From the NCBI RefSeq assembly GCF_000817775.3, contig NZ_JTHE03000079.1:66528-130527 (forward strand): 64,000 nt of DNA. The letters are read 5' to 3'. Every line of letters starts with the position of its first letter. Positions within the stretch are counted from its first letter, which is position 1. The stretch comes from Lyngbya confervoides BDU141951. Lineage in GTDB: Bacteria > Cyanobacteriota > Cyanobacteriia > Thermosynechococcales > Thermosynechococcaceae. The position numbers and the translations under genes were made by a program. A model generated the notes under the pieces. That model did no database searches and had not been told where the DNA came from. It worked only from the letters and a program-made list of their open reading frames with translations. Shown one piece after another: positions 33,330-42,387 of this stretch.

Positions 33330-33752
33330 CTAGGTCATTTTAGCTTTAGGTTGGGGTTCATTTTGCTGCTTCTGGCAAGGAACGCACAGCCCGAAAAACT
33401 CAAGGGTGTGGTAATAAATCTGAAATTGAGAGGACCGTTGTAGCTGCTGTTCCAGGGCATGAACTGGACACTCTTCGTCCTGAAGCGCAATGGAGTTGCC
33501 GCATTGAACACAGGTCAAATGATGGCGGTCAGCCTGGGTGAGACTGTAGAGAGTTTCACCATTGGCCAGGAGGCGAGCCTGGACTGTGCCGCTCAGCTTG
33601 AGTCCCTCCAAGGCACGATACACCGTCGCTAATCCCAGAGGATGGTCCGTGCCTCGCAACTGCATATAGACCTGCTGAGCCGATAGTTCAGAATTTTGCT
33701 GTTTCAGTAGCTTTAGGACTTTATCTTGACTCCTCGGTCGCCGCGATTTCAT
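33330..33752 (-). CDS. zur: Fur-family metalloregulator, probably zinc-responsive Zur
   Basis: 140 aa. A winged helix (about 1-80, with LSAQQVYMQLRG and GLATVYRALEGLKLSGTVQA) precedes the dimerisation/metal domain. RHHLTCVQCGNSI and FGLCVPCQ supply two CxxC pairs for structural zinc. HHLTC and YYHTLEFFGLC resemble cyanobacterial Zur (FurB) more than Fur or PerR, in my reading. The regulatory-site ligands (His, Cys, Glu) are consistent with zinc but not decisive. TGATAAT, a half-site resembling a Zur box, occurs about 35 bases upstream of the ATG, so autoregulation is possible. It is divergent from the TolC-like gene. Confidence 0.85.
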   Translation of the reverse strand: MKSRRPRSQDKVLKLLKQQNSELSAQQVYMQLRGTDHPLGLATVYRALEGLKLSGTVQARLLANGETLYSLTQADRHHLTCVQCGNSIALQDEECPVHALEQQLQRSSQFQIYYHTLEFFGLCVPCQKQQNEPQPKAKMT

Positions 33753-34009
33753 GGGGTTCTATCGTTAACGCTACTCCCATTATCACCTGAGACCTTCCCC
33801 CCTGCTGCGATCCTTCAAACGGTGGGGTTAGTTGAGGAAGGTCGCACCAAATTTCTGGGATTTGCTGACATCCTCAGCCTTAAACTGCTATGTTTACAGA
33901 AGTTTAGATATCTAGCTCGCAAGTGCATAGGGGTCATGCATCGCAATCTCAGTCCGAAGGCAGTCTAGTCCAAAAACACTAGGCTGCAACGTTGTACAAG
34001 GTAGCGCTG

Positions 34010-35800
34010 ATGAATGACCTAACCCGCATGGGGAATTTCCGACGAATCGTTGCTCGCCGAGCCTTACTCCTAGGAGGAGTCATCGGTGCTGGAATAATTG
34101 GCAGCTCAGTCAGCGTGGTTGAGCCCATGCCAATCTCGCCCATGTTAATCTCGACGCCCTTTGCGCCCGCCCGAGCAGAGGCCGCACCGTCAGTGGCCGC
34201 ACCGTCAGTGGCCGCACCGTCAGTGGCCCAAGCCCTACCCCCGGCGTCTAGGGATCAAACCCTGACCCTGGAGACCGCCACCGAAATTGCCGAGAGAAAC
34301 AACGAAGAGCTCAAGGTGGCAAAGCTTCAAGTTGAGCGCAGTCAAGCCGCATTGGAGGAATCCGAAGCCGCCAAGCTTCCCTTTGTGACCGCGAGAGGCA
34401 GCGCCTTCCGCAGCGATAATGCTAACTTCAGCCTTAACCCGGCTGCGACACCGGTGCGTTCAGGGGAGCAAGCCCAGGTGCAGCGGCAAACCCAGCTCAA
34501 TGCTCAGCGTCAGCGTCAGCGGGCCCGGCAGCAGTTTCGTCAGCAGCTGCAGCGGTTACGGGTACTCCTGCGAGGAGATACGGATCTATCTGGCCAGGAT
34601 AATTTTGACCAGCAGGTCACCGAACTCCAGCAGCGCGCCGGTGAGTCTGCCATTCTCCCTTCCCCCGATACAGTGGGGCCTCTATCTCCCTTTGATTCCT
34701 TTTCGCCGACCAGTGTGGCCGCCCTTAACAATCTCATTCAGAACACCATTCGAGCCAGTGTTTCGCTCAATTACAACATTCTGACTGGAGGCCAGCGTTC
34801 GGCTACCATTCGAGCCGCGCAAAAACAGCTTGAATTTGCCCAGCTTGACGTTGATCGCTTACGACTACAGCTGCGCCAAAATGTTGCGAATGACTACTAC
34901 GACCTGCAAGAAGCTCGCGCACTCTTGCGAGTTGCCCTAGATGCCGTGCGCAATGCTCAGGCCTCCTTGCGCAACACGCTCCTGCGAGAACAAGCGGGCG
35001 TTAGCACTCAGTTTGAGGTGTTACAGGCCCAGGTGCAGCTTGCCAATGCCCAGCAGGCGCTAACCTTTGCCGAGGGGCTGCAACTCATCGCCCAGCGTCA
35101 ACTCGCAGAGACCCTCAGCTTACCGTCAACGGTCAATCTTGTGCCCACCGATGCCGTCGCGGCCCGAGGCCGCTGGTCCATGGATTTACCCGAAAGTATT
35201 CTTGTCGCCCTGAATAATCGAGTGGAGCTAGATCAGATTCTGCTCACTCGAGAGATTGCCCAGGAACGTCGCACCATTGCTCAGGCCAGTCTACGCCCTC
35301 GTCTGCGAACCTTTGCTGGCCTCAGTGCCTCTGCCAGTGACGCGGAGCAGGGCGTGGGCGACCTTGGGTTTCAGGGAGAAGTGGGCTACAACCTCGGTCT
35401 TCAGGTGGATGTCAATACCTTTGATGGAGGGGAGTCTCGGGCTCAGGTGCAGGCTGAAGATGAGAATATTCGCATTGCCGAAACCCAGTATGCCGATCAA
35501 AAAAATCAGATTCGCTTTGCCGTGGAACAGGGCTATTTTTCCCTGGAGGAAAACCTGGAAAGCATTGAGACAGCGCGCAATGAACGGGATTTTGCCTTGG
35601 AAAGCCTAGCCCTGGCGCAACTTCGACTTCAGGCCGGCATTGGCACCCAGTTAGAGGTGATTCAGGCAGAAACTGACCTAACACGGGCCGAAGGCAATTT
35701 GATCTCGGCAATTCTTGACTATAATCGCGCCCTGGCAGCGCTCCAGCGAGCCACGAGCAATGATCTGCCGGTGCAGCCCTTCGAACCTGAAAATCCTTGA
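34010..35800 (+). CDS. TolC-like outer-membrane efflux/secretion channel
   Basis: 596 aa from ATG 34010; a TTG at 33992 is in frame. The N-terminus has an Arg-rich start and hydrophobic stretch (LLLGGVIGAGIIGSSVSVVE), a probable signal sequence. Two OEP repeats follow, with a first LTLETATEIAERNNEELKVA and a second half ending in LDYNRALAALQRATS. Helical hairpins such as LDVDRLRLQLRQNVANDYYD and AQLRLQAGIGTQLEVIQAET match cyanobacterial TolC/OMF proteins. Residues 58-72 are a threefold APSVA repeat. It could be the outer-membrane partner of the exporter encoded at 27-32 kb, which would complete a type I system, but a genome-wide shared TolC is equally possible. Confidence 0.9.
   Translation: MNDLTRMGNFRRIVARRALLLGGVIGAGIIGSSVSVVEPMPISPMLISTPFAPARAEAAPSVAAPSVAAPSVAQALPPASRDQTLTLETATEIAERNNEELKVAKLQVERSQAALEESEAAKLPFVTARGSAFRSDNANFSLNPAATPVRSGEQAQVQRQTQLNAQRQRQRARQQFRQQLQRLRVLLRGDTDLSGQDNFDQQVTELQQRAGESAILPSPDTVGPLSPFDSFSPTSVAALNNLIQNTIRASVSLNYNILTGGQRSATIRAAQKQLEFAQLDVDRLRLQLRQNVANDYYDLQEARALLRVALDAVRNAQASLRNTLLREQAGVSTQFEVLQAQVQLANAQQALTFAEGLQLIAQRQLAETLSLPSTVNLVPTDAVAARGRWSMDLPESILVALNNRVELDQILLTREIAQERRTIAQASLRPRLRTFAGLSASASDAEQGVGDLGFQGEVGYNLGLQVDVNTFDGGESRAQVQAEDENIRIAETQYADQKNQIRFAVEQGYFSLEENLESIETARNERDFALESLALAQLRLQAGIGTQLEVIQAETDLTRAEGNLISAILDYNRALAALQRATSNDLPVQPFEPENP
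34181..34225 (+). repeat. Three perfect 15-bp tandem repeats inside the TolC-like gene
   Basis: GCCGCACCGTCAGTG is repeated exactly three times (34181-34195, 34196-34210, 34211-34225), coding for AAPSV units in the linker after the signal sequence. The unit is a multiple of three, so copy-number change would alter linker length but keep the frame. Confidence 0.9.
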
Positions 35801-35831
35801 GGGGACGCTGGAATAGTCCCATTCCCCCAGA

Positions 35832-36302
35832 CTAGGGCAAATATTTCTGGACCACAGACCATCCGGATAGGGAAACCAAAATCAAGGCAACCCCAAGGGC
35901 AACATTCATTCGAAGATGAAGGGGTCTTGCCCAGGGGCGCTGGGGATGGATCTGGCTTGCGGACCAGGCGGAGATTAGGGTTAAACCGACCACCGTAAGA
36001 CCGGCCGGTAAATGCCAGGAATGGCCGAGGCTTCCGTAGTGCCCCAAGGTGCCCACCAGACCGATCAGCAGCAGTCCTAACACCAGGAGGACCAGGAGGA
36101 CCCCCAACCCAAAGTGGAGACGGCGAATCCAGGGAGAGGTCGATCGTTGGCGTGACTGACGCTGCGATCGCCAGAGTAGCCCCAGCACAGCCAAAAGTCC
36201 GTAGCAAGTGACCGAGAGGCCCATGGACCAAGCTGCAATTCTCCACAGCCATAGAAAAGAGGGGAGATTGTCCGGAGTGAGGTTGATCAAGAGTAGCGCC
36301 AT
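35832..36302 (-). CDS. DUF4079 membrane protein
   Basis: 156 aa with four membrane helices (about 16-38, 66-88, 101-118, 132-150). The Arg-rich loop WRSQRQSRQRSTSPW lies between helices 1 and 2, and His residues occur in LHFGLG, GHYGSLGHSWHLPAG and LHLRMN. The pattern resembles the cyanobacterial DUF4079 family, whose arrangement recalls b-type cytochromes, but heme binding is not shown. It converges on the TolC-like gene, where a GGGAC/GTCCC stem (35802-35820) lies between the stops. Confidence 0.8.
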   Translation of the reverse strand: MALLLINLTPDNLPSFLWLWRIAAWSMGLSVTCYGLLAVLGLLWRSQRQSRQRSTSPWIRRLHFGLGVLLVLLVLGLLLIGLVGTLGHYGSLGHSWHLPAGLTVVGLTLISAWSASQIHPQRPWARPLHLRMNVALGVALILVSLSGWSVVQKYLP

Positions 36303-36431
36303 GAATTAATAAAAAAAGATCATCGCTGGTATCAGTGTTACCTTATAGGATGCAACCAATGCTGTGCTGGCTTTCCCGCAGCCCAGCAAGGCTCGCCTTT
36401 GGATCTCTCTCTATGTCCTGCTCCGGCTACC

Positions 36432-37841
36432 ATGCAACCTGAGTCAACGCTGAACCAGCTCAAACAATTATGTCCTTCGGGACAACTCCCCTCCAGCTAC
36501 GGAGTGTATTTCAAAAATACCCTGGTTGCACTGTGCCATGCCTTAGAAGATCATATTCTTGACACTTGCTCCTCAGATCCCCATCAGCAACCGTTGGTCC
36601 TGGTGACCTTTCAGCAGGGTAAGTGGTACTTACAGGAAGCCGACCGCTATTGGGATTTGGCTGCTTGCTGTCGCCATGTGGTGATCGCGGCAGTCCAGGA
36701 CAGCGGTTTAATTGGACACCGCACTAGCCAGCGTGAGCAGGTATCCCTATGCCCGCTCGATCCCCAGGACTCCCTGGTTAACGAATGGAATCTGGTGATC
36801 CTGGCTCCCCAGTATGCGGCAATGGTGCTCTGCCATGAACTGGATGAAGCCGCCTATCATCCCCAGTCCATCCCTGGGGTGGATGCGGAGCGGAAGTTTT
36901 ACGGCCTTTGGACCTTTGAGCGCGAGCTAGTTGAAGCAGCAGCCCATATCCTCATTGAGCGGATGAGGCCCTACAGTTCCCAGCAGGCTGATCAGCTCCA
37001 AGCCTATCAGGCAGCAATTGCCCAGGTGCAAAGGCCAGGGCAGATTGACCTGAGCAATGTGGTCACCCGCATCGTCTCCTATCTGCAAACCAGTCAAGAA
37101 AAGCTGGTGACCGTTAGTCGACAAACCCAGGAGATGTGGGAGCTCGAAGGGCAAGCTCTCAAGCTCAACCGCAATCTGGCTGCCAGCAAGCTGCAAGCAT
37201 TTCTGAGGATGGCGCGGCGGGTCGATGAACAAGATACCGATAATCCCGTTGCCTCGCTACAGGTGGCGGCACTCAGTGAAACACTTGGGCAACTGCTGGA
37301 TCTGTCCACGCTTCAACTGCGACGCCTGCGGCTGGCTGGGCTGCTGTTTCGCATTGGCCTGGCAGAGGCGCCCCAGGAGCTGTTTTTACGACCGCGGGAG
37401 CAGCTAGATGCTTCGATTCAATCCATGTGGCGCGATCGATCCCTCCTGAGTGCACGACTCTTGAGCAGCATGGCGGAACTCGCTCCTATAACCGCGATTG
37501 TGCGTCATTTTCTAGAATATTGGGATGGCAGCGGCACCCCGGATGGCCTGAAGGGGGAAGCGATTCCGATCGAGTCCAGAATTTTAGGTTTAGTGAGCTA
37601 TTTTCAAGAGCTCACCCAGGCACGGGGCGATCGCCCCGCCCTGGGTTTAGGAGAGGCCCTAGAGCAATGTCGCCACCACAGCGCCTCTCGTTTCGACCCA
37701 TCCCTGGTGGACACCCTGGCGAATGTTGTGCGGCTGGTTGAAATGGGACTGATGGAGCTTCCAAATCAGCCTGGCCAGCTGCCCTCTGTTTGGGTCGAAG
37801 ACCCGTTAACTCCAGCCAACGCAGCAGCCAAATCCCTTTAA
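36432..37841 (+). CDS. DICT sensory domain + degenerate HD-GYP-like protein
   Basis: 469 aa from ATG 36432; a TTG at 36399 is in frame. The N-terminal half resembles a DICT domain (GVYFKNTLVALCHALEDHIL, QQPLVLVTFQQGKWYLQEAD, WNLVILAPQYAAMVLCHELD), a sensory module found with c-di-GMP and two-component proteins. A coiled coil follows (about 205-260). The C-terminal part matches HD-GYP domains at HFLEYWDGSGTPDGLKGEAI and PIESRILGLVSYFQELT. However, the HD pair is missing (RLAGLLFRIGLAE where LLHDIGK is expected) and GYP is GTP. Phosphodiesterase activity is thus unlikely, and a binding or regulatory role is inferred. The pentapeptide-repeat gene starts one base after this stop. Confidence 0.8.
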   Translation: MQPESTLNQLKQLCPSGQLPSSYGVYFKNTLVALCHALEDHILDTCSSDPHQQPLVLVTFQQGKWYLQEADRYWDLAACCRHVVIAAVQDSGLIGHRTSQREQVSLCPLDPQDSLVNEWNLVILAPQYAAMVLCHELDEAAYHPQSIPGVDAERKFYGLWTFERELVEAAAHILIERMRPYSSQQADQLQAYQAAIAQVQRPGQIDLSNVVTRIVSYLQTSQEKLVTVSRQTQEMWELEGQALKLNRNLAASKLQAFLRMARRVDEQDTDNPVASLQVAALSETLGQLLDLSTLQLRRLRLAGLLFRIGLAEAPQELFLRPREQLDASIQSMWRDRSLLSARLLSSMAELAPITAIVRHFLEYWDGSGTPDGLKGEAIPIESRILGLVSYFQELTQARGDRPALGLGEALEQCRHHSASRFDPSLVDTLANVVRLVEMGLMELPNQPGQLPSVWVEDPLTPANAAAKSL

Positions 37842-37842
37842 G

Positions 37843-38490
37843 ATGACAGTGATTGAGACCCTCCAAGCCATTCGGGCAGGACAAATCAAAGACCTCCGGG
37901 GCGCCAATCTTGCCCAGGTCGATCTCTCAGGAACAGTGCTAACCGGAGTAAACCTGGCCGGGGCAAACCTGGCCGGAGCCAACTTGACCGGAGCCAACCT
38001 GGCCGGGGCCGATTTATCTGGGGCTGACCTCAGCCATGCCATCCTGCGCTGCAATCTCCGCGGGGCTGATTTAGGAGGATCTTGCCTGGTGGGCGCGGAT
38101 CTGCGCAATGCCGATCTGCGGGCCGCGACCTGCCTAGACTGCCAGCTTGCGCAGGCGAGTCTCGCCGGAGCACTCCTCGCTGGCGCAACCCTGAGTCGAC
38201 TCAATTTATCTCTGTTGGACCTGCGCGGCTGTGACCTGCGCGGCGCAAGCTTAACCCAAACGCTTTTGGTCCAGGCCGATCTTTCAGCGGCAAATGCCTC
38301 CGGGGCCGACTTCACTCAGGCCGACCTAGAAGAAGCAGTGCTGGTGCAGACGGTCTTTCGGGGAACTAACCTAACGCGCGCCAACCTATTGTGTGCCCAA
38401 ATGGATCTGGCGCAGTGGGACGGGGCCTTGCTCATCGACACTTGCCTGGAGGGAACGGCCCTGGATGTGGGATCATCTCCGCAGCCCTGA
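37843..38490 (+). CDS. Pentapeptide-repeat protein
   Basis: 215 aa of A(N/D)LXX repeats (NLAGANLAGANLTGANLAGA and onward), starting after a short cap, MTVIETLQAIRAGQIKDLRG. It forms a right-handed beta-helix. Cys residues are frequent at the X positions (GSCLVGADL, ATCLDCQLA). It starts one base after the DICT gene stop, so it is co-translated with that gene and probably acts in the same process. No membrane segment is seen. Confidence 0.9.
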   Translation: MTVIETLQAIRAGQIKDLRGANLAQVDLSGTVLTGVNLAGANLAGANLTGANLAGADLSGADLSHAILRCNLRGADLGGSCLVGADLRNADLRAATCLDCQLAQASLAGALLAGATLSRLNLSLLDLRGCDLRGASLTQTLLVQADLSAANASGADFTQADLEEAVLVQTVFRGTNLTRANLLCAQMDLAQWDGALLIDTCLEGTALDVGSSPQP

Positions 38491-38940
38491 GAGTCCTCCA
38501 GGGATACTCCATGGAGGGGGGGCTGTGTCCCCAGGTCACGGCTTCGACCAGGGCGTTTTGCCCTGCGAAGCGGTTTCGCTAAGGCGTTCATTCCTAGGAT
38601 ACGTGGCCGTTTTGCGCAACACATCTTTATAGACACAGACAGCAGTTTATGTTTGAATAGCGGTTACATTATCTCTAGGATGTTCGGTTAACTCAGGGCT
38701 CTGGGCATGATTAGCTTACCTCTGTGGGTGAATCATCCTAGTGTGGATGAGGGAGTGAGATCACGTGAGTTCCCCAGAATAAAGCGCCGGTTCTCGTAGA
38801 CCTGTCGGTCTGCAAGGTGTGGATCTGCAGTGTGACAGATGGCACAGATTACAACTGACAACCATCATGGGCATTTCCTAGGGTGTCTTTTATTCTGGTA
38901 AGAATCAATCGCAGTACGACTATATTTACGGAGTCTTCCC
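38491..38940 (+). other. 450-bp non-coding region with small stems
   Basis: No frame here has the look of a gene. CCTCCA/TGGAGG (38495-38517) could end the pentapeptide-gene transcript. Further short perfect stems are TCATCC/GGATGA (38733-38750) and AGACC/GGTCT (38798-38811). The spacing and length would allow a small RNA or a long leader for the small exported protein downstream, but no known family is recognised. Confidence 0.3.
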
Positions 38941-39297
38941 ATGAAACACCCGATTCGAGCCTGTGGCGCATTCCTGACCGTTGCCAGCCTTAGTGGAGCC
39001 ACCGCCATTGCAATGATGGCTCCTCAAGTCGCAAAGGCCGAAACCCCAAGATATACCTATAGTGCTCAGATGGTGGAGCGCTATAATTCTGGCTGCCGCG
39101 AAAAACTTCAGGTTCGAGGCTACACCGAGGCTCAAGCCATCAAATTATGTCAGTGCTCCCTGACTCAAATGCAGATGCAGCATTCGCAAACGGCCGCGAT
39201 TGTGATCTTGACTGGAGCACAACTCAACCCGATTAAGGATCCGCAGCTGGGTCTTCCGACCACCCTCAGCAAGTACTTTACTCCCTGCTTTGGCTAG
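38941..39297 (+). CDS. Small exported cysteine-containing protein
   Basis: 118 aa. A signal peptide (ACGAFLTVASLSGATAIAMM, ending near VAKA) is followed by an ~85-residue mature domain with five Cys: SGC, KLCQCS, and TPCFG near the C-terminus. YTEAQAIKLCQCSLTQMQM suggests a short helical fold held by disulfides in the periplasm or lumen. ACGGAG directly precedes the ATG. No characterised relative is recognised. Confidence 0.75.
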   Translation: MKHPIRACGAFLTVASLSGATAIAMMAPQVAKAETPRYTYSAQMVERYNSGCREKLQVRGYTEAQAIKLCQCSLTQMQMQHSQTAAIVILTGAQLNPIKDPQLGLPTTLSKYFTPCFG

Positions 39298-39470
39298 GTC
39301 TGGTTTGGCTAGGATCTGGAGTGGATGGCCCGCTCTTGCACTCCCTGGGATGGGGGGAACCCTGAGAAGATGAAGTATTTCTAAGAGTGACCCATAAAAG
39401 TATCCGATGAAACCCTAGGGGCTTCACAGCCCCGTCACTCCAGATAAAATAAACCGCAGAGATTGACGCG

Positions 39471-39498
39471 AGCCCCCAGTTGGATTCAGCTGGGGGCT
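39471..39498. terminator. Hairpin between convergent genes
   Basis: AGCCCCCAG (39471-39479) and CTGGGGGCT (39490-39498) form a perfect 9-bp GC-rich stem with a 10-base loop. It lies between the small exported-protein gene (+) and chlB (-), where transcripts from both sides should end. No clear T tract follows on either strand. Confidence 0.5.
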
Positions 39499-39591
39499 AG
39501 GTTTAGGGCGGCAAGTCAGCCAATCGCCTGCCCCTAGAGGATGTCCGAGGTCATCGGGCCGCCTTAGCGATTGGAAAGGAAAGGCTGGTCC

Positions 39592-41118
39592 CTAAGCGCC
39601 AACAGCTTCCTTGGCGGCATAAAGCACTTCAATGTTAATTTCCTGGATGCCGCGATCGCGGGCAAACTTTTCTGTATTCCGCTTGACCTTCCCGCGAACA
39701 AACCCCGGAATCTTATTTAGCTCCGCCAATCCGTCTGAAGACCAGCTTAGATCTGAATTGGCTGAGATCCCCTTAGTAATCACTTCTTTGGTATCGTGAC
39801 CGCCAAAAATTTCCAGCAAATGATCCTCCATACCCAGGGTGAAGGAGTTATACACCAGGTCCGCAATTTGGTTGGTTCCCTCGTAGCCTAAAAAGGGTTT
39901 GTAGCCCACAGGAAAGTCTTGGATATGAACCGGAGATGAGATGACACCGCAGGGGATTTGCAGACGCTTCCCAACGTGACGCTCCATTTGAGTGCCAAAA
40001 ATAGCGGCTGGCTCGGTACGGGCAATGGCATCACCAATTTCAGCATGGTTATCGCTAATGAGGACCTGATCACAATATTCACTGACCTGAGCATTGAACC
40101 AGTCGGCATCGTGCTTACAGTAAGTTCCCGCCCAGGCTACATGAATGCCCATCTCCCGACTGAGAATTTTAGTCATTGCCGCAGCATGGGTGCTATCCCC
40201 ATAGACCACCGCTTTTTTGCCCGTTAAGTTCTGGCAGTCGATGGAGCGAGAAAACCAGGCGGCTTGAGACACATAAAGGGTTTGAGTTTCAATGTACCTT
40301 TCATAGTCCACCTGCACACCCTGCTGGTTCAGAATCCCTTGAATTCCCCGAATGAATCGTGCGGTTTCCACCACACCCATTGGCGTAATGTCAATCCAGG
40401 GCATTCCAAAATGTTCTTGGAGGTACTGCACCGTTCTTTGGCCCACTTCTCGATAGGGACAGAGATTAAACCAGGCCTGGGGCAGTTTCCTTAGGTTCTG
40501 TACCGAGGCTCCTTCCGGGATCACTTCATTGACCTCAATGTCGAGATCCGCTAACAGGCGACGAAGTTCTGTACAGTCGTGATGATTGTGAAATCCGAGC
40601 GTGGTCATCCCAATGATGTTGGCTGAAGGCTTCGAGGTTTTTTGGTCTGCGACCGTGCCGGTTTGAACCGCCTTCTGGAGATAGAACTGCACGATCTGCT
40701 CTAAGGTGCGGTCCGCAGCCTGCAGCTCATTAACCCGATAGTGATTGACATCAGCTAACAGCACATCGCTTTGGGTGGAGAGGGACGCTCGCTCTACGAA
40801 GTTTTGCAGGTCCTCTTGCAAGATGCTGGAGGTGCAGGTGGGAGTCAGCACAATCAAGTCTGGATGCTCTTCTGCGTCTTTGCGGGTGATATTGTCGACC
40901 ACCTTTTCCTGGGAGCCCCGTGCAAGGACATGGCGATCGACAATGCTGGCCGTCACGGGGGTAAAGTCTCGCTCACGCTCCAGCATGGAACGCATCACGT
41001 TAAAGTAGTCATCCCCCAAAGGAGCATGCATAATCCCATGCACGTTTTTAAATGAGCTAGCAATCCGCAAGGTGCCAATGTGAGCTGGGCCAGAATACAT
41101 CCAATAGGCTAGTTTCAT
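39592..41118 (-). CDS. chlB: Light-independent protochlorophyllide reductase subunit B
   Basis: 508 aa, full length. ChlB with ChlN forms the catalytic NB component of the dark-operative enzyme that reduces protochlorophyllide to chlorophyllide, with electrons from ChlL. The start [20 protein letters not shown] and the segments [33 protein letters not shown] and [19 protein letters not shown] are diagnostic. The C-terminal [20 protein letters not shown] is the conserved tail. GGGAG lies upstream of the ATG. No chlN or chlL is in the window, so the dark-operative genes are split, as in many cyanobacteria. Confidence 0.97.
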   Translation of the reverse strand: MKLAYWMYSGPAHIGTLRIASSFKNVHGIMHAPLGDDYFNVMRSMLERERDFTPVTASIVDRHVLARGSQEKVVDNITRKDAEEHPDLIVLTPTCTSSILQEDLQNFVERASLSTQSDVLLADVNHYRVNELQAADRTLEQIVQFYLQKAVQTGTVADQKTSKPSANIIGMTTLGFHNHHDCTELRRLLADLDIEVNEVIPEGASVQNLRKLPQAWFNLCPYREVGQRTVQYLQEHFGMPWIDITPMGVVETARFIRGIQGILNQQGVQVDYERYIETQTLYVSQAAWFSRSIDCQNLTGKKAVVYGDSTHAAAMTKILSREMGIHVAWAGTYCKHDADWFNAQVSEYCDQVLISDNHAEIGDAIARTEPAAIFGTQMERHVGKRLQIPCGVISSPVHIQDFPVGYKPFLGYEGTNQIADLVYNSFTLGMEDHLLEIFGGHDTKEVITKGISANSDLSWSSDGLAELNKIPGFVRGKVKRNTEKFARDRGIQEINIEVLYAAKEAVGA

Positions 41119-41484
41119 GAACTGGAACTCCCTCGTTTCCGAGTTGTATAGTGAAAGCTAAAGCGTGAAGTGTTGTTTCCCTCCTTGAACCCGTCGCAAC
41201 ACCGCACGCCTTTCAGCCTATCGTCTCCCCCAAAACGCCAAGATCCCACGCAACAATATTTGATGTAACCTGCAACATCGATGAAGAAACATAAACCCCG
41301 ACGGCATTGTGGGGTTGGCCCACCCTCTCCCGGCGACAGAGGCTAGACCTGGCGATCCAGATCAGCGATGCATAGCAGCAATGCAACGGTCCCCTGGGGT
41401 ATGACCCTTAAATCATTTCCTGAATTGTTTAAGATGGGCCTAGCAATTCCGGATCACGATCCTTGAAGTCTAGGGTTTGAAATC
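41119..41484. other. 366-bp divergent intergenic region
   Basis: This separates chlB (-) from the pseudouridine synthase gene (+) and must carry both promoters. One 6-bp stem, AACCCC/GGGGTT (41294-41316), and a GGTC/GACC pair near 41390 are visible. I see no small gene, no clear sigma-70 promoter pair and no recognised regulator box. Confidence 0.4.
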
Positions 41485-42276
41485 ATGGCAGAGCGCTTAC
41501 AAAAGATTTTGGCTCACTGGGGAATTGCCTCCCGCCGTCAAGCCGAACAGATGATTCTTCAGGGACAGGTGCGCTTGAATGGCGTGACGGCCACCCTGGG
41601 ACAGTGCGCCGATCCCCAGACCGATCACATCGAGGTTGAGGGCCGATCCCTCACAGCAAAGGCCAAACCTCAGAAGTATTATATTTTGCTCAATAAACCC
41701 AAGGGCGTGCTGTCGACCTGCCACGATCCCCAAGGACGGCCCACCGTCCTTTCCTTGCTGCCGCGATCGCTCCAAAACTCTCAAGGATTACATCCGGTCG
41801 GACGATTAGATCAAGACACCACCGGGCTATTACTGTTGACCAACGAAGGGCAGCTTACCTTTCAGCTTACCCATCCTCGACATCACATCTCTAAAACTTA
41901 TCGAGTGTGGCTATCAGGACAACCCGATCCGGGCAAGATAAAGCAGTGGCGATCGGGAATTGATCTGGACGGTCAAAGAACCCTGCCGGCAGAGGTTCAG
42001 GTTCTTACGCCTGTCCCCGATCCCCCCCTCTCCCTCCCCCCTTTTCCCAAACCGCATTTCTGCCTACAGATTCGTTTATGGGAAGGGCGCAATCGTCAAA
42101 TCCGCCGGGTCGCCGCACAACTGGGCTACGGAGTGTTACATTTGCATCGCAGTCATATCGGAACGCTTAGCCTGGAAGATTGGCCCCAGGATCGATCCTC
42201 TCAGCACAAAATCTGGCGATATCTAACCCCGACGGAGCTCAAGGATTTAACGCGTCGTCATTCTAAGGAGGAGTAG
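41485..42276 (+). CDS. rRNA pseudouridine synthase, RsuA/RluB family
   Basis: 263 aa. The N-terminal S4 RNA-binding domain (ERLQKILAHWGIASRRQAEQ, then ILQGQVRLNG) is followed by the catalytic domain with HPVGRLDQDTTGLLLLTNEG; the Asp of RLDQDTTG is the catalytic nucleophile. KTYRVWLSG and EGRNRQIRRVAAQLGY are further family motifs. It modifies uridines in 16S or 23S rRNA; the exact position is not deducible. The Pro-rich insertion PDPPLSLPPFPKP is unusual but in frame. Confidence 0.93.
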   Translation: MAERLQKILAHWGIASRRQAEQMILQGQVRLNGVTATLGQCADPQTDHIEVEGRSLTAKAKPQKYYILLNKPKGVLSTCHDPQGRPTVLSLLPRSLQNSQGLHPVGRLDQDTTGLLLLTNEGQLTFQLTHPRHHISKTYRVWLSGQPDPGKIKQWRSGIDLDGQRTLPAEVQVLTPVPDPPLSLPPFPKPHFCLQIRLWEGRNRQIRRVAAQLGYGVLHLHRSHIGTLSLEDWPQDRSSQHKIWRYLTPTELKDLTRRHSKEE

Positions 42277-42387
42277 TATGATGAGAGCATCAATATTTCT
42301 TTCAAAATAAAAAATTTTATTCTGGTTGAGTTAACACTGAAAATAAGTCGTCCTTATCACTGTGTCGCTGAATTTGGTTTGTTTCCG

